Assembly (NCBI RefSeq): GCF_025994315.1
Contig: NZ_BAQE01000005.1
DNA length: 64,000 nucleotides
Origin: Swaminathania salitolerans
GTDB taxonomy: Bacteria; Pseudomonadota; Alphaproteobacteria; Acetobacterales; Acetobacteraceae
Direction: 5' to 3' (one strand)
The position numbers and the translations under genes are program-made. The notes under the pieces were generated by a model. It ran no database searches, was not told the origin of the DNA, and saw only the letters and a list, made by a program, of their open reading frames with translations. Below, one piece after another: positions 8,286-17,109 of the stretch; within the stretch, counting starts at the first letter, position 1, and the number at the start of each line of letters is the position of its first letter.

Positions 8286-8657
8286 TCAGGGGGAGGTGGG
8301 ACAGAACACGCGAAGGCGGTGTCCGTCAGGGTCGCATCCCGTCAGACTATACCCGAAACCGAGACGGGTCGGTGGCTGAAGGATATGTACGTTCATTTCC
8401 TTCCAGTGCGCGAATGCCCGGTCGACGGCATCGTCCTGCGCCACGACGAATCCCGCTTCGCTCGCACCCGGCCCCGGTTCGAACGCTGGCACGACGTCGC
8501 CCTGCCCCCACAAGCCGAGAGAGAGCGACGAGGACACGCCGAAGCTCGCATAATTGACCGTCTCGCATTGCGGCGCCCTGCCCAGAAGACGGGAGTAGAA
8601 AAGGACGGATCGCGCAACGTCGGAGACGTAGAACGTGATAAGCATCATTTCGGTCAT
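8286..8657 (-). CDS. VOC-superfamily (glyoxalase/bleomycin-resistance-like) protein
   Basis: A 123-residue single-module vicinal-oxygen-chelate protein. The opening ITFYVSDVARSVLFYSRLLG, the central ASEAGFVVAQDDAVDRAFAHW and the closing LTGCDPDGHRLRVFCP are the paired beta-alpha-beta-beta-beta pattern of the family. The usual metal-site positions are only partly conserved (no clear first His), so it may be a binding protein, not an enzyme. It lies 70 bases downstream of the WYL regulator on the same strand and is probably cotranscribed with it and controlled by it. The substrate is unknown. Confidence 0.85.
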   Translation of the reverse strand: MTEMMLITFYVSDVARSVLFYSRLLGRAPQCETVNYASFGVSSSLSLGLWGQGDVVPAFEPGPGASEAGFVVAQDDAVDRAFAHWKEMNVHILQPPTRLGFGYSLTGCDPDGHRLRVFCPTSP

Positions 8658-8727
8658 GGTTTTGTTCCTGTTGATGAATGAAAGCCTCTCCGCGCGAGGA
8701 GCGACAGGAAACTGACCCGGCCCTTTG

Positions 8728-9438
8728 TCATTTTCTGTCAGGATCGACGTACCACGCCTCGATATTCCGGCTTTTCTGCCATTCGCGCATCAGGGCTTTC
8801 CGGTCTCGCGGATAACGGTCATCCGTGATCTCGAGCCCTGCGATGCGATCCAGACGGAAATGGCGGAATTCCTCTCGCAGCTTGCACCACGCGACCAGAA
8901 CGAGAGCCGAGTCGAAATAGGCAAGTGCGCAAGGCCATAAGGTCCGTTCGGTCCGGTTGCCCTGAGCATCGGTATAGGAAAGCCGGATGATGTTCTTCAG
9001 CCGGATCGCCCGACGCAGGATATCCGGATCGGGGCCGGGCGCGACCTGCGTACAGGGGGGACCGGCCATCAGGGAAAGATGCTCCAGTGAGACGCGCGCA
9101 TCCTCGGGAAGAACGGAAACGATGCGGGCGAATGCGCTCAGGGCCGCCTCGCGCAGACCGCGATCCGATCTCGAAGCGACCCAGTCCGCGCCGAGCGCGA
9201 GCGCCTCGATCTCTTCGGGCGTGAACATCAGCGGCGGAAGCAGAAATCCGGGCACGAGGACATAGCCGAGTCCCGGTTCTCCCCTTATATCGGCGCCCAG
9301 AGCCTGGAGCGCCCCGATATCGCGATAGACCGTGCGCAGGCTGGTTTCGAGGCGTTCCGCCAGTCGGCGCGCGGAAACGGGGTGCCGATAACGGCGGAGC
9401 AGATGCAGCAATTCGAGAAGGCGAGCGGATCGGGACAT
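8728..9438 (-). CDS. YafY-type HTH/WYL-domain transcriptional regulator
   Basis: A 236-residue regulator from the ATG at 9438 (an extended frame begins at 9486). The N-terminal DeoR-like winged helix reads SRSARLLELLHLLRRYRHPV, then ARRLAERLETSLRTVYRDIG. The C-terminal half is a WYL domain (FTPEEIEALALGA, IRLSYTDAQGNRTERTLWP, HFRLDRIAGLEIT). Proteins of this YafY type commonly regulate an adjacent VOC/glyoxalase-like gene, exactly as at 8286-8657 here. WYL domains are thought to bind small ligands or nucleic acid; the signal for this one is unknown. Confidence 0.9.
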   Translation of the reverse strand: MSRSARLLELLHLLRRYRHPVSARRLAERLETSLRTVYRDIGALQALGADIRGEPGLGYVLVPGFLLPPLMFTPEEIEALALGADWVASRSDRGLREAALSAFARIVSVLPEDARVSLEHLSLMAGPPCTQVAPGPDPDILRRAIRLKNIIRLSYTDAQGNRTERTLWPCALAYFDSALVLVAWCKLREEFRHFRLDRIAGLEITDDRYPRDRKALMREWQKSRNIEAWYVDPDRK

Positions 9439-9527
9439 GGCGTCTGAATGCCTCGGCGGCGTGTCGGAAAAAGGCAGCGATCGCATTCTGCCCCGCAGGA
9501 GGGGCGCCCGATGGCTCCCGGTGGCGT

Positions 9528-10697
9528 TCAGTCTGCGGGAGAAAAATCCACGCTCTTCCAGCTGTGGTTATCCGTGCCCGACCACAGATTATGCGCGCCC
9601 AGAATCCCCCCTTCGTTCATCAGTCGATAACCGCCCGCAGCCCAGCAGGTATTGTCGGCGACCAGCATAGGCGGCCTGGACCGATCCGTATGGGGAGACA
9701 GCGCCATGCAGGGGCCTCCGGTCAGCCCGGTGATCTGGTTGCCCGTGATCGCGATATTGCCTCCTGCCACGATGACAGGCGAATGCGCCGCCGATGCGCC
9801 CCAGACATTCGAACCGGAGAGGATACCGCCAAACATTCCTGCCAGATGAAAAGCTGCCCAATGCGCATCCGCGCCGCTTCCCGGCAGATCGGCGCTGCTA
9901 TCGACAATGCGGAGAAAGGGAAGACCGTCTGCGAAAATGCCTGCCTTTCTCCCCTCGAGATAGGACTCCGAAATGCTGAGATCCTCGTCTCCGGGGCCGC
10001 TCTCGGCAAATACGCCATACTGTGCTTCGAGGACACGCAGATTGCGGATCTTGGTTCCCTGTACGGCAGGCCCGAGAAAGACGCCCGTGCCATGAAGAAC
10101 GGTGACATCCGTCACGTCGTTATTGGACGCGAAAGCGACCGGCTTGCGCGCGGAATCGAGCGTTCCGGCGATGGAGATGGCACGCCCCCCGGCAGGAGAC
10201 CGGAAAAAACTTCGCGCTATGCGCGCATCCGACGCGTTGCGGATTGCGATCCCGGTCCCGAATCCCTCGACCGTCAGCGCATCGATCCCGCCTTTGACAT
10301 TGCCTTCCAGGCGCAGCGCCACGGCCGCGGATTTCGAAACGGTTTCGATCCTGAGATTGCGGATTTCATAGAGGGTCGCCTTGCCGCTGCCCGAATTGCG
10401 GAGCGACAGACCGCCTTTGGAGAAAACGAGTGTATTGCCGCGACCGTCGAGAGAAAACGAGGCGGCTCCGTCCGGCACGGCCAGAGCGGCCACATGACAG
10501 ACGCCGCGAAACGTGAGTTGTGTCCCATGCATGGCGCTGTCATCAACCGCCCTCTGGAATGCGGCCGTATCGTCCGTCTTCCCGTCGCATCGGGCGCCGT
10601 AATCGAGGGCGCTCACCGTGTCCGACCCGGCGCGGGACACGGCAGGAAGAGCGAGAAAAAGGAGAAAGACGAGAAAGACGAGACATCTGTTTTTCAT
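9528..10697 (-). CDS. secreted right-handed beta-helix (pectate-lyase-superfamily-like) protein
   Basis: A 389-residue exported protein. The ATG at 10697 follows an AGGAG six bases upstream; an in-frame GTG lies six bases further out. The N-terminus KNRCLVFLVFLLFLALPAVS with a following RAG is a signal peptide. SALDYGARCDGKTDDTAAFQ is the opening motif of the pectate-lyase superfamily/GH28-like parallel beta-helix proteins, and the body shows repeating short strands with N/D-rich turns (IRNASDARIARSFF, TVLHGTGVFLG, NQITGLTGGPCM). No polygalacturonase or lyase catalytic set can be pinned down by eye, so it may be a polysaccharide-processing or surface protein. It is divergent from the secreted phosphatase at 10898. 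Confidence 0.8.
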   Translation of the reverse strand: MKNRCLVFLVFLLFLALPAVSRAGSDTVSALDYGARCDGKTDDTAAFQRAVDDSAMHGTQLTFRGVCHVAALAVPDGAASFSLDGRGNTLVFSKGGLSLRNSGSGKATLYEIRNLRIETVSKSAAVALRLEGNVKGGIDALTVEGFGTGIAIRNASDARIARSFFRSPAGGRAISIAGTLDSARKPVAFASNNDVTDVTVLHGTGVFLGPAVQGTKIRNLRVLEAQYGVFAESGPGDEDLSISESYLEGRKAGIFADGLPFLRIVDSSADLPGSGADAHWAAFHLAGMFGGILSGSNVWGASAAHSPVIVAGGNIAITGNQITGLTGGPCMALSPHTDRSRPPMLVADNTCWAAGGYRLMNEGGILGAHNLWSGTDNHSWKSVDFSPAD

Positions 10698-10897
10698 GAT
10701 CACTCCTACCGAAACGGACAGGAATTCACCACCACAACCGGGCAGAAGGATGCGTTATCTGCACTGAATTGAGTGTCTCTGAAAGAAAAACTTCACTATC
10801 CATACGTCGTTCTGCCCCTCATTTGTCGTCTTTCCTCCGCAATTTCGGGAGGATCCTTCGCCCGCTCCTCCCATAACGATACAAGAAGAGAAACAAG

Positions 10898-12106
10898 ATG
10901 CGCCTGACAAGACTCTCCTTCTCCGCCGGATCGCTCATGGCCCTGGCCGTTCAGGCTCCGGGACTGGCGACGCCGGCATGGGCCGCATCGAACGCTTCGA
11001 CTGCATCGGCATCGGTTTCCCCTTCGACGATGACGGGCAGCGCCGGGGCTGTGCCGGCACGCGAGGGGCGCGATAGCGGAAGAAGCGAAAACGCCGGAAG
11101 CACCGGTGTGCGGATGGTCATGACCCCTGAATACCGCCTGCACTGGCCGGACGGGCTGGGCCGGGTCGATATCTATGCCGCCCTGCGCCCCGATCGGGAT
11201 GGAATGCGTCTCATGCAACGCGGTCTCTCGGGCGGGACGGCCAGTCTGGCATCTCCCTTCCCGGAGCAGGATCGCGTCTATTTCTTCATCAAACCGCAAA
11301 ACGGACAAGACGGGCTCTGGCTGGCCGATCGGGTGCTCACCCTCGAGGGGGTCGCGAATTTCCGGGATATGGGCGGATACGAAACGCAGGATCACCGTCA
11401 TGTGCGCTGGGGACAGCTATACCGCTCGGCAGCGCCCAGTGGCCTGACCTCGCAGGATTATGCGCAGATCGACGCGCTCGGTATCCGGACCGTGACGGAT
11501 CTGCGCACCGAAGCCGAACAGCGCAAGCAGCCCACGCACTGGAAAACGGGACCGAACGGCACACCGCCCGCTTTTTTCGCATCGAAGAAGCCGGTTCTCC
11601 CGGGCCAGATGACCGACCGCGCCCAGCTGGCCCGGCTGGACACCCGTCAGGCCAGGGCGATGATGGCTGGGTTCTATTCCCGGATGCCGGAACTCTACGA
11701 GGATGAGCTGAAAGGAATTTTCGCGCGCCTGCTGGCTCACCGGACACCGACCCTGACCCATTGCACGGCGGGGAAGGATCGCACCGGATTCGCCTCTGCG
11801 CTCGTTCTTTACGCGCTTGGCGTGCCGGAGAAGACGATACTGGCCGATTATGCCATGAGCGGCACGCTCCTGCGCGCCCATATGACCCCGAGCTTCAAGG
11901 CTGCGATGAACGATCCGAAAACGGGGGGAGCCGCCACAGCCGCAAGCCCTGCCATGCAGGCCATGCTCGATTCCGATCCGGCCTATCTCGAGGCGGGTTT
12001 CAGGGCGATCCGGGAACGCTACGGTTCGGTCGATCGCTATCTCAGCGAGAAGCTGGGCGTCGGACCGCAGCAGCGGGCCCAACTCCAGAGTCTCTATCTC
12101 GACTGA
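10898..12106 (+). CDS. secreted atypical lipid/tyrosine phosphatase (HCxxGKDRT type)
   Basis: A 402-residue protein with a signal peptide (hydrophobic residues about 9-28, ending ATPAWAA) and a C-terminal phosphatase domain. The P-loop HCTAGKDRTG places the nucleophile at C289 and the Arg at R295. The upstream FRDMGGY and LYRSAAPSGLTSQD are standard for the PF13350-type tyrosine phosphatases. The HCxxGKDRT form is reported for bacterial atypical lipid phosphatases (Mycobacterium MptpB, Listeria LipA) that dephosphorylate phosphoinositides as well as phosphotyrosine. The residue 30-130 region is low-complexity then beta-rich and may be a carbohydrate-binding or spacer part. Activity on phosphoinositides is inference from the motif. 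Confidence 0.87.
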   Translation: MRLTRLSFSAGSLMALAVQAPGLATPAWAASNASTASASVSPSTMTGSAGAVPAREGRDSGRSENAGSTGVRMVMTPEYRLHWPDGLGRVDIYAALRPDRDGMRLMQRGLSGGTASLASPFPEQDRVYFFIKPQNGQDGLWLADRVLTLEGVANFRDMGGYETQDHRHVRWGQLYRSAAPSGLTSQDYAQIDALGIRTVTDLRTEAEQRKQPTHWKTGPNGTPPAFFASKKPVLPGQMTDRAQLARLDTRQARAMMAGFYSRMPELYEDELKGIFARLLAHRTPTLTHCTAGKDRTGFASALVLYALGVPEKTILADYAMSGTLLRAHMTPSFKAAMNDPKTGGAATAASPAMQAMLDSDPAYLEAGFRAIRERYGSVDRYLSEKLGVGPQQRAQLQSLYLD

Positions 12107-12133
12107 TCCATTCCCGCGTCCGTTCCCAAACGC

Positions 12134-12160
12134 AAAAAAAGGAGGCCTGTAACGGCCTCC
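12134..12160 (-). terminator. rho-independent terminator for the catalase gene
   Basis: Read on the minus strand, GGAGGCC, loop GTTACA, GGCCTCC is followed by TTTTTTT. The stem is seven perfect GC-rich pairs (plus-strand arms 12141-12147 and 12154-12160) and the T-run is at 12134-12140. It lies about 90 bases after the catalase stop. On the plus strand the hairpin lacks a T-run, so termination of the phosphatase gene by it would be weaker. Confidence 0.85.
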
Positions 12161-12251
12161 TCTCCGATCGGCACGGCCGGAACCGTTCCATCGCGCAAAC
12201 CGCGCGACGCGCGATCGACACCGCCCCGATAACGAGGCGGTGCCAGCGCGA

Positions 12252-13712
12252 TCATTTCTTCTGCGAGAGTACGGCGTCGCGGATGCGCTGACCGATCTTC
12301 TCATCGACATTGGTCCAGTATTCGAAGACGCGGGAGAGGACCGGCTCTTCCACACCACCGAGAATATGACCTGCCGCGTTCTGGACCAGACGCTCGCGGG
12401 CGGCATCATCCATCACGCGATTGACGAGCGCATTCGCCTGGTTGAAATCGCCATCGTCCTCACGCAGCGTATAGGCGGCACGCACGAACTCGCCATCGGC
12501 TGCCCAGACGGCATCCTCAGGGAAGCGTGCGGAATCGGCCGCCGATCCTCCCTTGGAATTGGGAGCATAGACCGGATCGCTTGCAAGTGCGGAACGCATG
12601 GTGCCGCCCTTGGAATAGGAGTGGACCGGACATTTGGGCGCATTGACCGGGATCTGCTTGTAGTTCACCCCGAGACGGGCCCGATGGGCATCGGCATAGG
12701 CGAAGGAACGCGCGAGCAGCATCTTGTCAGGCGAGAGACCCGTTCCGGGCACATGATTGTTCGGCTCGAACGCGACCTGTTCGATCTGGGCGAAGAAATC
12801 CGTCGGATTGCGGTCGAGGGTGAGCTTTCCGACCTCGATCAGCGGATATTCGCTCTGCGGCCAGGTCTTGGTCAGATCGAACGGGTTGATGTGATAGGTC
12901 TTCGCGTCCTCGAACGGCATGATCTGCATCTTCAGCGTCCAGCTCGGATTTTCTCCGCGCTTGATCGCGTTGAACAGATCGCGGCGATGGTAATCGGCAT
13001 CGCTACCGGCCAGCTTGTCCGCCTGGTCCTGCGTCAGACACTTGATGCCCTGATCGGTCTTGAAGTGATACTTGACCCAGAAGCGCTCACCCTCCTCGTT
13101 GACCCACAGATAGGTGTGGCTCGAGAAGCCATCCATGTGCCTCCAGCTCGCGGGAATGCCGCGATCTCCCATGAGCCACGTCACCTGATGGGCGGATTCC
13201 GGGCTGAGAGTCCAGAAATCCCACTGCATGTCGTTGTCGCGCAGACCGTTATCGGCACGACGCTTCTGGGAGTGGATGAAATGCTGGAATTTCATCGGGT
13301 CGCGGACGAAGAAGATGGGGGTGTTGTTCCCCACCATGTCGAAATTGCCTTCTTCGGTGTAGAATTTCACCGAAAAACCGCGCGGATCGCGCCAGGTATC
13401 CGGGCTTCCGGATTCACCCGCGACGGTCGAGAAGCGCGCCACGACCTCGGTCTTCACGCCCTTCTGGAGAAACTTCGCCTTGGTGTAGCGGCTGACGTCA
13501 TGCGTGACTTCGAAATGACCGAAAGCGCCGCCACCCTTCGCATGGGGCTGACGATCAGGGATCATCTCGCGATTGAACGTCGCCATCTGCTCGATCAGAT
13601 AGTGATCGTTCATCAGGATGGGGCCATCGGCACCGACGCTGAGAGAATATTCGGTGCTCGCGACGGGAATGCCGGAATCGTCGGTGGTCGTCTTGGGGCG
13701 ATCGTCAGCCAT
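12252..13712 (-). CDS. katA: monofunctional haem catalase
   Basis: A 486-residue small-subunit clade catalase that converts H2O2 to water and oxygen. The active-site His is in DRQPHAKGGGAFGHFE (H57), the distal Asn in FDMVGNNTPIFF, and the proximal haem-ligand Tyr in RSFAYADAHRARLG near residue 338. The whole length is colinear with KatA-type enzymes, including the NADPH-binding clade features around WLMGDRGIPASWRHMDGFSS. No signal peptide is present, so it is cytoplasmic. It is monocistronic: a strong terminator follows, and a near-consensus Fur box plus a ten-base inverted repeat precede it in a 245-base leader. Confidence 0.97.
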   Translation of the reverse strand: MADDRPKTTTDDSGIPVASTEYSLSVGADGPILMNDHYLIEQMATFNREMIPDRQPHAKGGGAFGHFEVTHDVSRYTKAKFLQKGVKTEVVARFSTVAGESGSPDTWRDPRGFSVKFYTEEGNFDMVGNNTPIFFVRDPMKFQHFIHSQKRRADNGLRDNDMQWDFWTLSPESAHQVTWLMGDRGIPASWRHMDGFSSHTYLWVNEEGERFWVKYHFKTDQGIKCLTQDQADKLAGSDADYHRRDLFNAIKRGENPSWTLKMQIMPFEDAKTYHINPFDLTKTWPQSEYPLIEVGKLTLDRNPTDFFAQIEQVAFEPNNHVPGTGLSPDKMLLARSFAYADAHRARLGVNYKQIPVNAPKCPVHSYSKGGTMRSALASDPVYAPNSKGGSAADSARFPEDAVWAADGEFVRAAYTLREDDGDFNQANALVNRVMDDAARERLVQNAAGHILGGVEEPVLSRVFEYWTNVDEKIGQRIRDAVLSQKK

Positions 13713-13769
13713 GGAAACTCTCCGGTTGCAGGAACTGCAGCTATAAAACCGGAGTTTCGGTCGGGTTCC

Positions 13770-13813
13770 TTCGGATCGTTATCGAGAGTTATTGTCGATG
13801 AAGACGATCCGAA
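13770..13813. promoter_or_regulatory. 10-bp perfect inverted repeat in the catalase upstream region
   Basis: TTCGGATCGT at 13770-13779 and ACGATCCGAA at 13804-13813 are exact reverse complements separated by 24 bases. They lie 58-101 bases upstream of the catalase ATG. They could be a regulator site (two half-sites about three helical turns apart) or an mRNA leader hairpin. No OxyR consensus is recognisable. Confidence 0.45.
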
Positions 13814-13839
13814 AGTTGCGCCTGTTACATATGATTATT

Positions 13840-13858
13840 GATAATGATAGTCATTATC
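13840..13858. promoter_or_regulatory. Fur box upstream of catalase
   Basis: The 19 bases GATAATGATAGTCATTATC match the classical Fur consensus (GATAATGATAATCATTATC) at 18 of 19 positions. The site lies 128 bases upstream of the catalase start and 100 bases beyond the tautomerase stop. Catalase is the only annotated gene it could control from a promoter directed away from it on the minus strand; nothing evident starts on the plus strand nearby. Confidence 0.8.
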
Positions 13859-13957
13859 ATATGACAGAAATGTCGTCTCGCCAAAGGCGCCCGCCCGGGG
13901 AGCGCCCGCTGGGCGCATCGTGACGCAGCGGGCGCGGTTTTCCTGCACGCGCTGCGA

Positions 13958-14347
13958 TCAGAGCTCGCCCGTCAGGAACTGTGCCCGCCCGTGTCCGAAC
14001 GACCAGTGGGCATCCGCATTCTCGACGACGGAAATCATGACATCCGATGGCAGGATGCCGCATTTCTCTTCCAGGGTTTCCGTAAGACGGCGGTAGAATG
14101 CAGCGTTCTTTCCATCGCCACGCGGACGGGTGAACATCTGAACGAGAACGAATTTGTCGGTCCTCGGAATGGACAGACCAGTATCCTCCGCAATCATGTG
14201 AGATTTCCTGTGCTCGGAAACGAGCTGATAGCGGTCGCCACGCGGCACCTTGAAGACCTCGAGCATGGCTTCATGGGCCGCATCGAGCAGGGTGCGGATC
14301 TCGTCTTCGCTGCGACCCTCGTAAACGTGAAAATGCAAAAGTGGCAT
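13958..14347 (-). CDS. tautomerase-superfamily protein
   Basis: A 129-residue protein starting MPLLHFHVYEGRSEDEIRTL. Tautomerases (4-oxalocrotonate tautomerase/MIF fold) use Pro as the catalytic base after Met removal, and Pro is residue 2 here. The length fits the double-length tautomerase group (PF14552-like) found widely in proteobacteria, with VPRGDRYQLVSEH and NAAFYRRLTETLEEKCGI as supporting segments. The physiological substrate is generally unknown for this group. It lies 57 bases downstream of the Gfo/Idh/MocA gene on the same strand and could be the last gene of the inositol transcript. Confidence 0.85.
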   Translation of the reverse strand: MPLLHFHVYEGRSEDEIRTLLDAAHEAMLEVFKVPRGDRYQLVSEHRKSHMIAEDTGLSIPRTDKFVLVQMFTRPRGDGKNAAFYRRLTETLEEKCGILPSDVMISVVENADAHWSFGHGRAQFLTGEL

Positions 14348-14404
14348 AACTGCTCCTGCGATAGAATCGAGACATCCCTTCCCCCAACCGGGAAAGGGCC
14401 GGTT

Positions 14405-15526
14405 TCAGAGAACCTGCCAGCAGCGCTCCCGGCTGGACCGGAGCGCTGCATCGATCAGGCGCTGTATCTCCCAGGCCTCCCTGAAATCGGGGCTGGCGGG
14501 ACTGTTGCGATCGATGGCCCGGATGAACTCGGCCATTTCGATCGTTTTGAGATCGTTGAATCCCAGCTGATGGCCGCCTGCGACGCAGAAGGCTCCATAG
14601 GGAGGGTGAGACGGCCCGGCCTCGATCAGCCGGAACCCGTTCCCGCGCGGGTCTTCTCCCGCCCGGAAATAGCGCAGCTCGTTCATGCGCTCCTGGGTGA
14701 AGGCCAGCGTGCCCTTGCTTCCGGAAATCTGGAAGGCGAGCTGCATGCTTCGTCCTGTCGCAAGCCAGCTTGCCTGCAATGTGCCGGAGCACCCGCGCTC
14801 GAACGACACGATCAACCGGGCGATATCATCCACGGCAACCTCACGGCGCTTCGTCGCTCCGGCGGAAACAGGACGTGTCGCAACCGGCGTATCGAGCTTG
14901 GCGCAAAGCTCGGTAATCGGCCCTGCGAGATAGCGCGCCACAGAAACGATGTGACTGCCTACATCCGCAATCGCACCGGCTCCACCCCTGGCATCGCACC
15001 GCCATGACCAGGGTGTCTGCGGATCGGCCATGAATCCCTCGGCATGAATCCCGTTGAAATCGTAGATTTCGCCGAGCTCCCCGGAGGCGATCATCTCGCG
15101 GGCCAGCTTGAGAAGCGGGTTCTTGAGATAGTTGAATCCGGTTGCGGTACGCACGCCCGCACGCTCGGCCGCACGCATCATCTGCCAGGCATCGGCGGCG
15201 TTGACGGAAAGAGGCTTCTCGCAATGGACATGTTTGCCCGCAGCGATTGCGGCAAGCGCCATCTCCTTGTGAAAGAGCGTCGGAGTGGTGATCGAGACGA
15301 CATCGATATCGGGATCGGTCACGAGGCTTTCCCAGTCCGTGGTGGATCCGGAAAAACCGAACTGCTCCCTGAATGCCTCCGCACGGGCCGCATCCAGATC
15401 GGCCACCATGTGCAGGACGGGGCGGGATATATCCTCGAAAACATTGCCTGCCGCCAGATAGGACAAGGCATGTGCCTTGCCCATGAAGCCGGTGCCGATC
15501 AGGCCGATACGGACAGTCTTACGCAT
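14405..15526 (-). CDS. Gfo/Idh/MocA-family NAD(P)-dependent sugar/inositol dehydrogenase
   Basis: A 373-residue oxidoreductase from the ATG at 15526, which has GGAG eight bases upstream; the frame is open further. The N-terminal Rossmann motif is VRIGLIGTGFMGKAHALSY. HCEKPLSVNA is the family EKP signature with the catalytic Lys, followed by a C-terminal substrate domain (GATKRREVAVDDIARLI). It is distinct from IolG at 17211 and directly follows the sugar porter by 19 bases. By context it may oxidise another inositol stereoisomer (as scyllo-inositol dehydrogenases of this family do) or a related sugar; that role is inferred from neighbours only. Confidence 0.88.
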   Translation of the reverse strand: MRKTVRIGLIGTGFMGKAHALSYLAAGNVFEDISRPVLHMVADLDAARAEAFREQFGFSGSTTDWESLVTDPDIDVVSITTPTLFHKEMALAAIAAGKHVHCEKPLSVNAADAWQMMRAAERAGVRTATGFNYLKNPLLKLAREMIASGELGEIYDFNGIHAEGFMADPQTPWSWRCDARGGAGAIADVGSHIVSVARYLAGPITELCAKLDTPVATRPVSAGATKRREVAVDDIARLIVSFERGCSGTLQASWLATGRSMQLAFQISGSKGTLAFTQERMNELRYFRAGEDPRGNGFRLIEAGPSHPPYGAFCVAGGHQLGFNDLKTIEMAEFIRAIDRNSPASPDFREAWEIQRLIDAALRSSRERCWQVL

Positions 15527-15545
15527 GTTCGTGCTCCGCAAGACG

Positions 15546-17012
15546 TCAGACGATCTTCTCGTCATGGGGCGCCGCAGTCCGACCGCGTGCCGAACCGGTG
15601 CGATGATTGATCATCGTGTCCTCGATCTTTTCGAGCGAGACCCCTTTTGTCTCGGGCACGAGCCCCATGACGAACCAGGCACCGAGGATCCCGCATCCCG
15701 CGAACAGCCACATCGAAAACGCACCGTGGAAATGATCCATCAGATATCTGTTCTCGTTCAGCATCGGGAAAAACTGGCTCACGAGAAAATTGGCCGCCCA
15801 CTGGAAACAGACCGTGAGACTGATACCGACCGCGCGGAAACGGTTGGGGAAGATCTCCGAGATCAGGATCCATGCGATCGGCCCCCAGGAGAAACCGAAG
15901 GTCAGCATGAAGACGATCATGCCGGTCAGCGCGAGAAGTCCGGTCGTCTGGGTGTAAAGCGCCACAGAAACGATCAGCAGACCGATGACCATTCCGATCG
16001 AACCCCAGAAAATGAGGGGTTTGCGACCGTGCTTGTCGACGATCCAGGCATTGATCACGCATCCTGCGAGAAGAGCCAGTCCGATCCAGATCGTCTGGAA
16101 CAAGGCGGCCTGATAGCTGCCGCTGGTCGATTTAAGCAGCATCGGCGCGTAATACATCATCACGTTGATACCGGTGATCTGCTGCATCCCGCCGATCATC
16201 GCGCCTACGAAGATGATCCAGCGCGCCCGGGGATCACGCAGAACCCTTGCGAAGCCGAGAGAAGTCTTCGCAGCATCGTTCAGCGATTGCTGGATCTCGC
16301 GGAGGAGGTTCCGTGCATGTCCCTCGTTCGAGATACGTGTCAGGGTTTTGAGCGCCTCGTCGTGCCTGCCCTTGAGCACGTGCCAGCGCGGCGATTCGGG
16401 AATGCAGAATATGACAGCGCAAAAAAGGATACAGGGGACGATTTCCGACCCGAACATCCAGCGCCATCCCATATCCACGAGCCATTCCGACGTGGCGGAC
16501 CGGGCAATCAGATAATTGACGATAAACACCACGACCTGACCGAAGACGATGGCGAACTGCTCCATGCTGAGCGCTCGACCGCGCATGTCCTTCGGCGAGA
16601 CCTCGGACATGTACATGGGCGATACGGCCGAGGCGACGCCCACCGCAATGCCTCCGATCATGCGATAGATGACGAACCAGGTGAAATCATCCGTAATCGC
16701 CGTTCCGACCGACTGGATACTGAACAGCAGCGCGCAGATGAACAGGGTCATGCGTCTGCCGACGCGATCGGCCATGACACCGGAAAGCAGGGCACCGATC
16801 ATGCAACCGACGACCACATTGGAGACGGCCCAACCGGTCTGTGCAGGGGAGAGTTTGAAATATTCGGTCAGCGGCGTGATCGCCCCGGAAATGACCGAAG
16901 TGTCGTAACCGAACAGGATACCGCCCAGGGCGGCAATCGCACAGATGCGCAGCACATAACCGACGTCGTGACGCTCGGATTGCACCATAACCACGTCTCT
17001 GATTTTCTTCAT
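15546..17012 (-). CDS. iolT: MFS sugar porter, probable myo-inositol transporter (IolT-like)
   Basis: A 488-residue inner-membrane transporter of the sugar-porter MFS family with twelve expected membrane helices. Family signatures are visible: GGILFGYDTSVISGA in helix 1, GVMADRVGRRMTL after helix 2, PESPRWHV before the central loop, INVMMYYAPML in helix 7 and VPETKGVSLEKIE at the C-terminal end. GAGGAGAAG lies about eight bases before the start. It is separated from iolG by 198 bases that hold hairpins and a possible operator. Its place between IolG and a second inositol-type dehydrogenase makes proton-coupled myo-inositol uptake the best guess, though related porters carry xylose, galactose or glucose. 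Confidence 0.88.
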   Translation of the reverse strand: MKKIRDVVMVQSERHDVGYVLRICAIAALGGILFGYDTSVISGAITPLTEYFKLSPAQTGWAVSNVVVGCMIGALLSGVMADRVGRRMTLFICALLFSIQSVGTAITDDFTWFVIYRMIGGIAVGVASAVSPMYMSEVSPKDMRGRALSMEQFAIVFGQVVVFIVNYLIARSATSEWLVDMGWRWMFGSEIVPCILFCAVIFCIPESPRWHVLKGRHDEALKTLTRISNEGHARNLLREIQQSLNDAAKTSLGFARVLRDPRARWIIFVGAMIGGMQQITGINVMMYYAPMLLKSTSGSYQAALFQTIWIGLALLAGCVINAWIVDKHGRKPLIFWGSIGMVIGLLIVSVALYTQTTGLLALTGMIVFMLTFGFSWGPIAWILISEIFPNRFRAVGISLTVCFQWAANFLVSQFFPMLNENRYLMDHFHGAFSMWLFAGCGILGAWFVMGLVPETKGVSLEKIEDTMINHRTGSARGRTAAPHDEKIV

Positions 17013-17049
17013 GGTCAGCTTCTCCTCGCCCGGCTGCCTGAGCCGGTAG

Positions 17050-17063
17050 GGAAATCAGTTTCG
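17050..17063. promoter_or_regulatory. possible IolR-type half-palindrome GGAA-N6-TTCG upstream of the sugar porter
   Basis: GGAA at 17050-17053 and TTCG at 17060-17063 with a six-base spacer match seven of the eight fixed positions of the GGAA-N6-TTCC motif described for rhizobial RpiR-type IolR. It lies 38 bases upstream of the porter start. The motif is short; support comes mainly from the paired sites at 23811-23855. Confidence 0.3.
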
Positions 17064-17109
17064 TAATCGAAATGTTATTGACTATGCGCGTCACGCCATT
17101 TCCGGACAG

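Noticed and set aside
12240..13841. A 533-codon plus-strand open frame
   Set aside because: Antisense to catalase over its whole length; catalase is certain.
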